Of a DNA stretch of 64,000 nucleotides, positions 62,593 through 64,000 are shown piece by piece. The DNA lies in NCBI GenBank assembly GCA_040365065.1, contig BAABNI010000003.1, forward strand, positions 262,526 through 326,525. Direction: 5' to 3'. Both the position numbers and the translations under genes were made by a program. Within the stretch, counting starts at the first letter, position 1, and the number at the start of each line of letters is the position of its first letter. The stretch is from Pelagadaptatus aseana. GTDB taxonomy: Bacteria > Pseudomonadota > Gammaproteobacteria > Pseudomonadales > Cellvibrionaceae. The notes beneath the pieces are model-generated. The model ran no database searches, was not told the DNA's origin, and saw only the letters and a list, made by a program, of their open reading frames with translations.

Positions 62593-62708
62593 TCGCGGCG
62601 CCTGTGATAAAGCCCCGTATTGTCGAGGTTTGATCGAGGTAGAGAGTGAGACCTGTTGGTTCCGGACGTTGCCTGATTGGCTTACAAAACAGAGCCTGAG
62701 AGGAAGCC

Positions 62709-63092
62709 TTGACCAGCATAAAAAAACCGCCAGTTTTAATCGTGCCTGCTGTACAGGCCGTGGTATTGGGGTTGAGTGCCGTTGCGCTGTCCCGTGATGA
62801 CAAACTGGATCCTGTTTCCTACCTGATCGGTGGGTTGATTGCGGTCATACCACATCTCTACTTTTCGATTTATGCCTTTCGTTATATGGGTGCGCGAGCA
62901 GCCAGAGATATCACCCGCTCTTTTTACAAAGGTGAGCTTGGTAAATACCTGCTGACTCTGGTGGGGTTCGCTCTGGTGTTTTTGCAGGTAAAAGATGTCG
63001 ATATGATCGCGCTGTTTGGTGGTTACTTGTTTATGCTGCTGTTGCAATGGTGGTTGACAGCGAAAGTAATCAACCGCTATCAGGGCAGCTAA
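62709..63092 (+). CDS. atpI: ATP synthase protein I
   Basis: A 127-residue membrane protein with four hydrophobic segments (about 9-27, 40-58, 78-96, 101-119). AtpI helps assemble the c-ring or supply Mg2+ and is not part of the enzyme. The call rests on size, topology and position directly before atpB. GAGAGGAAGCC precedes a TTG start. Confidence 0.9.
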   Translation: MTSIKKPPVLIVPAVQAVVLGLSAVALSRDDKLDPVSYLIGGLIAVIPHLYFSIYAFRYMGARAARDITRSFYKGELGKYLLTLVGFALVFLQVKDVDMIALFGGYLFMLLLQWWLTAKVINRYQGS

Positions 63093-63174
63093 CTGATAAG
63101 CTGAGATGTTTTAAAAGCGCTTTGGTGTCAGAGTTTTTTTATAACATTTTAAATTAAGGGTGCTTGAGAAAATT

Positions 63175-64000
63175 ATGGCAAGCGAAGGTTTGACTCAAAC
63201 GGGGTACATTCAACACCACTTGCAAAACATGGCTTACGGCAAATTGCCGGCGGGTTATGAGCGTGTGGATGCGGAAGGCAATGTACATGTCTTAGAAAAC
63301 GCCACCTGGACTCTGGCGCACACTTCTCAGGAAGCGGCGGATATGGGTTTTTGGGCGATTCACCTGGATACCATTGGTTGGTCTCTGGTTCTGGGTTTCC
63401 TGTTCAGTTTTGTATTCTTTAAGGCGGCCAAGCGAGCAACTACTGATGTACCACGTGGTATGCAGAGCTTTGTTGAGCTGGTTGTCGAGTTCATCGATAA
63501 CACCGTAAAAGATACGTTTCATCACTCCAATAAGCTGGTTGCTCCGATGGCGCTGACCATTTTTGTTTGGGTGTTCCTGATGAACCTGATGGATCTGGTG
63601 CCCATTGACTGGCTGCCGCTGACCGCTGCTACTGTTTCTGGCGATCCTCACTTGTTCTTTAAAGTGGTACCAACCACTGACCCCAATGCCACCCTTGGTA
63701 TGGCGATTGGTGTATTCCTGCTGATGATTTTCTTCAGTATCAAGAACAAAGGTATCGGTGGCTTTGCCAAAGAATTGGCCCTGCACCCGTTTAATCACCC
63801 GGTAATGATTCCGTTCAACCTGTTCCTGGAGCTGGTTGGTCTGATCGCCAAGCCAATTTCACTTGGATTGCGACTGTTCGGAAACCTCTATGCCGGTGAG
63901 ATGATCTTTATCCTGATTGCTCTGCTCTACTCTGCTGGCCTGGTGTTTGGCGTATTCGGCGGTGTTCTGCAGTGGGCATGGGCAGTATTCCACATTCTGG
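63175..64000 (+). CDS. atpB: ATP synthase F0 subunit a (3' end beyond the window)
   Basis: The proton-channel subunit, with 275 codons visible from the ATG at 63175 to the window edge. It has several membrane segments and the defining GLRLFGNLYAGEM, which holds the essential arginine. PISLGLRLFGN and the preceding NLFLELVGLIAKP match the family. Only the C-terminal end is missing. It starts 82 bp after atpI, and the rest of the atp operon should continue beyond the window. Confidence 0.96.
   Translation, partial: MASEGLTQTGYIQHHLQNMAYGKLPAGYERVDAEGNVHVLENATWTLAHTSQEAADMGFWAIHLDTIGWSLVLGFLFSFVFFKAAKRATTDVPRGMQSFVELVVEFIDNTVKDTFHHSNKLVAPMALTIFVWVFLMNLMDLVPIDWLPLTAATVSGDPHLFFKVVPTTDPNATLGMAIGVFLLMIFFSIKNKGIGGFAKELALHPFNHPVMIPFNLFLELVGLIAKPISLGLRLFGNLYAGEMIFILIALLYSAGLVFGVFGGVLQWAWAVFHIL

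Noticed and set aside
62510..62797. Open frame of 95 codons between parB and atpI
   Set aside because: Runs across the strong atp promoter and into atpI out of frame.
63447..63462. TGTACCACGTGGTATG in atpB resembling parS
   Set aside because: The core CCACGTGG is shared but four of sixteen positions differ from the ParB consensus, and it codes conserved-looking residues of AtpB.

Overview
This is a chromosomal replication-origin neighbourhood of a gammaproteobacterium. Gene order follows the Pseudomonas type: dnaA-dnaN-recF-gyrB, glyQS-gmhB, def-fmt-rsmB-trkA, aroE-hemF-tsaC-dprA, engB-polA beside dsbA and cytochrome c4, and an aa3 cytochrome oxidase cluster. PolA begins almost exactly like the Pseudomonas enzyme. 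Moderate base composition, abundant c-di-GMP and chemotaxis genes, a possible ornithine-lipid gene and REP-like elements fit a marine member of the Cellvibrionales/Pseudomonadales side of the class. No rRNA, tRNA, CRISPR, prophage or complete insertion sequence was seen.

Layout. 1-7 kb: the 5' part of a diguanylate cyclase gene cut by the window edge, dsbA, cytochrome c4, engB and polA. The engB-polA gap holds two related small RNA genes, each behind a sigma-E/AlgU-like promoter. 7-10 kb: an ornithine-lipid-like bifunctional acyltransferase, an LpxH-like phosphoesterase and a SixA-like phosphatase. 10-19 kb: an almost continuous leftward aa3 oxidase block (coxB, coxA, ctaG, coxC, surf1, an uncharacterised CxxxC protein, ctaA, ctaB, sco). 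19-26 kb: an ammonium transporter fused to a chemoreceptor signalling domain with a sigma-54/NtrC-like control region, then yheV, prlC, a gamma carbonic anhydrase and a crotonase-family protein. 26-31 kb: a MITE-like palindromic element, then aroE, hemF, tsaC, dprA and a LysM protein. 31-45 kb: def, fmt, rsmB, trkA, trkH, a GAF-PAS-GGDEF-EAL protein, glyQ, glyS, gmhB and a histidine kinase with an NMT1-type sensor. 45-58 kb: gyrB, recF, dnaN and dnaA leftward, then rpmH, rnpA, yidD, yidC and mnmE rightward, then a CheC-like/diguanylate cyclase pair. 58-64 kb: mnmG, rsmG, parA, parB, atpI and the start of atpB.

How it works together. The right third is the replication and segregation core. Two groups of DnaA boxes lie upstream of dnaA and upstream of mnmG, and the mnmG group adjoins a very AT-rich stretch. 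ParA and ParB are encoded with at least three parS sites, all inside or at the end of recF. The middle is translation, potassium uptake and one-gene housekeeping. The left third is respiration and envelope chemistry.

Least ordinary parts: the paired small RNAs with AlgU-like promoters (3645-4146), the Amt-HAMP-MCP fusion with nitrogen-type regulation (20202-22597), the CheC/cyclase pair beside the origin, the NMT1-sensor kinase without a nearby response regulator, and the 152-bp inverted-repeat element at 26418-26569. Everything here was read by eye. Family names rest on recognised motifs and synteny, not on searches.
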